DNA of 64,000 bases. Origin: Pseudoalteromonas amylolytica. GTDB taxonomy: Bacteria > Pseudomonadota > Gammaproteobacteria > Enterobacterales > Alteromonadaceae. Under the pieces are notes generated by a model. That model searched no databases and was not told the origin of the DNA. It was given only the letters and a program-made list of their open reading frames with translations. Every line of letters starts with the position of its first letter. Within the stretch, counting starts at the first letter, position 1. Position numbers and translations under genes: made by a program. This document shows, piece by piece, positions 63,960 to 64,000 of this stretch. The stretch spans positions 310,001 to 374,000 of the forward strand of contig NZ_MKJU01000022.1 in assembly GCF_001854605.1 (NCBI RefSeq), given 5' to 3'.

Positions 63960-64000
63960 TCTACAGTTACTGACACTCAGTTAACGCTACCAACAAGTAC

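Overview
The window looks like the chromosome of a marine gammaproteobacterium of the Alteromonadales, most likely Pseudoalteromonas or a close relative. This is inferred from gene content and order, not from a database search. The main clues are the canonical block tRNA-fMet, rimP, nusA, infB, rbfA, truB, rpsO, pnp, nlpI, a large TonB-dependent receptor, a secreted subtilase with a PA insert, TyrR with hppD and fahA, and a MipA/OmpV plus DUF3019 pair. I see no insertion sequence, prophage, integrase or CRISPR array.

Layout. 1-6.7 kb: a cut YjbR-like gene, a PAS-GGDEF-EAL enzyme, an M16 protease and sixA. 7-13 kb: the TonB-dependent receptor, a HAD hydrolase, a secreted Lig E-type DNA ligase and yegD. 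12.9-19.7 kb: mgsA, a LysE exporter, the secreted subtilase, a Bcr/CflA pump, a DUF4442 protein, a bactofilin and an M23 peptidase. 19.7-24.1 kb: fahA, hppD and a POT peptide transporter. 24.5-40.9 kb: a six-gene minus-strand operon with every junction overlapping. 41.3-52.2 kb: tyrR, a thioesterase, ompW, dapE, ibpA, a phospholipase C-like operon, MipA/DUF3019, a lipoprotein and a globin-like protein. 52.6-64 kb: the transcription/translation block ending in nlpI and an HExxH metallopeptidase.

The most unusual content is the 16.4 kb operon. It encodes a poly-gamma-glutamate synthase-type ligase (CapB/PgsB family) with a helical N-terminal extension of about 690 residues, a CapC/PgsC-like membrane protein with a long soluble tail, two periplasmic proteins, a protein of about 1,400 residues ending in a probable outer-membrane beta-barrel, and a CHASE2 sensor at the head. 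Together they read as a trans-envelope machine that makes, trims and exports an amide-linked anionic polymer. CapA and racemase genes are absent. The 251-aa secreted protein appears to share a fold with two degenerate copies in the CapC-like tail; only the free protein keeps the candidate metal-binding histidines.

Regulatory elements visible by eye include three candidate TyrR boxes (two upstream of hppD, one upstream of tyrR), a ROSE-like RNA thermometer and sigma-32-like promoter before ibpA, a long stem-loop in the pnp leader of the RNase III type, an FNR-like site upstream of ompW, and many intrinsic terminators. Several starts were moved from the longest open frame to a codon with a better ribosome binding site; the reasons are given in each entry.
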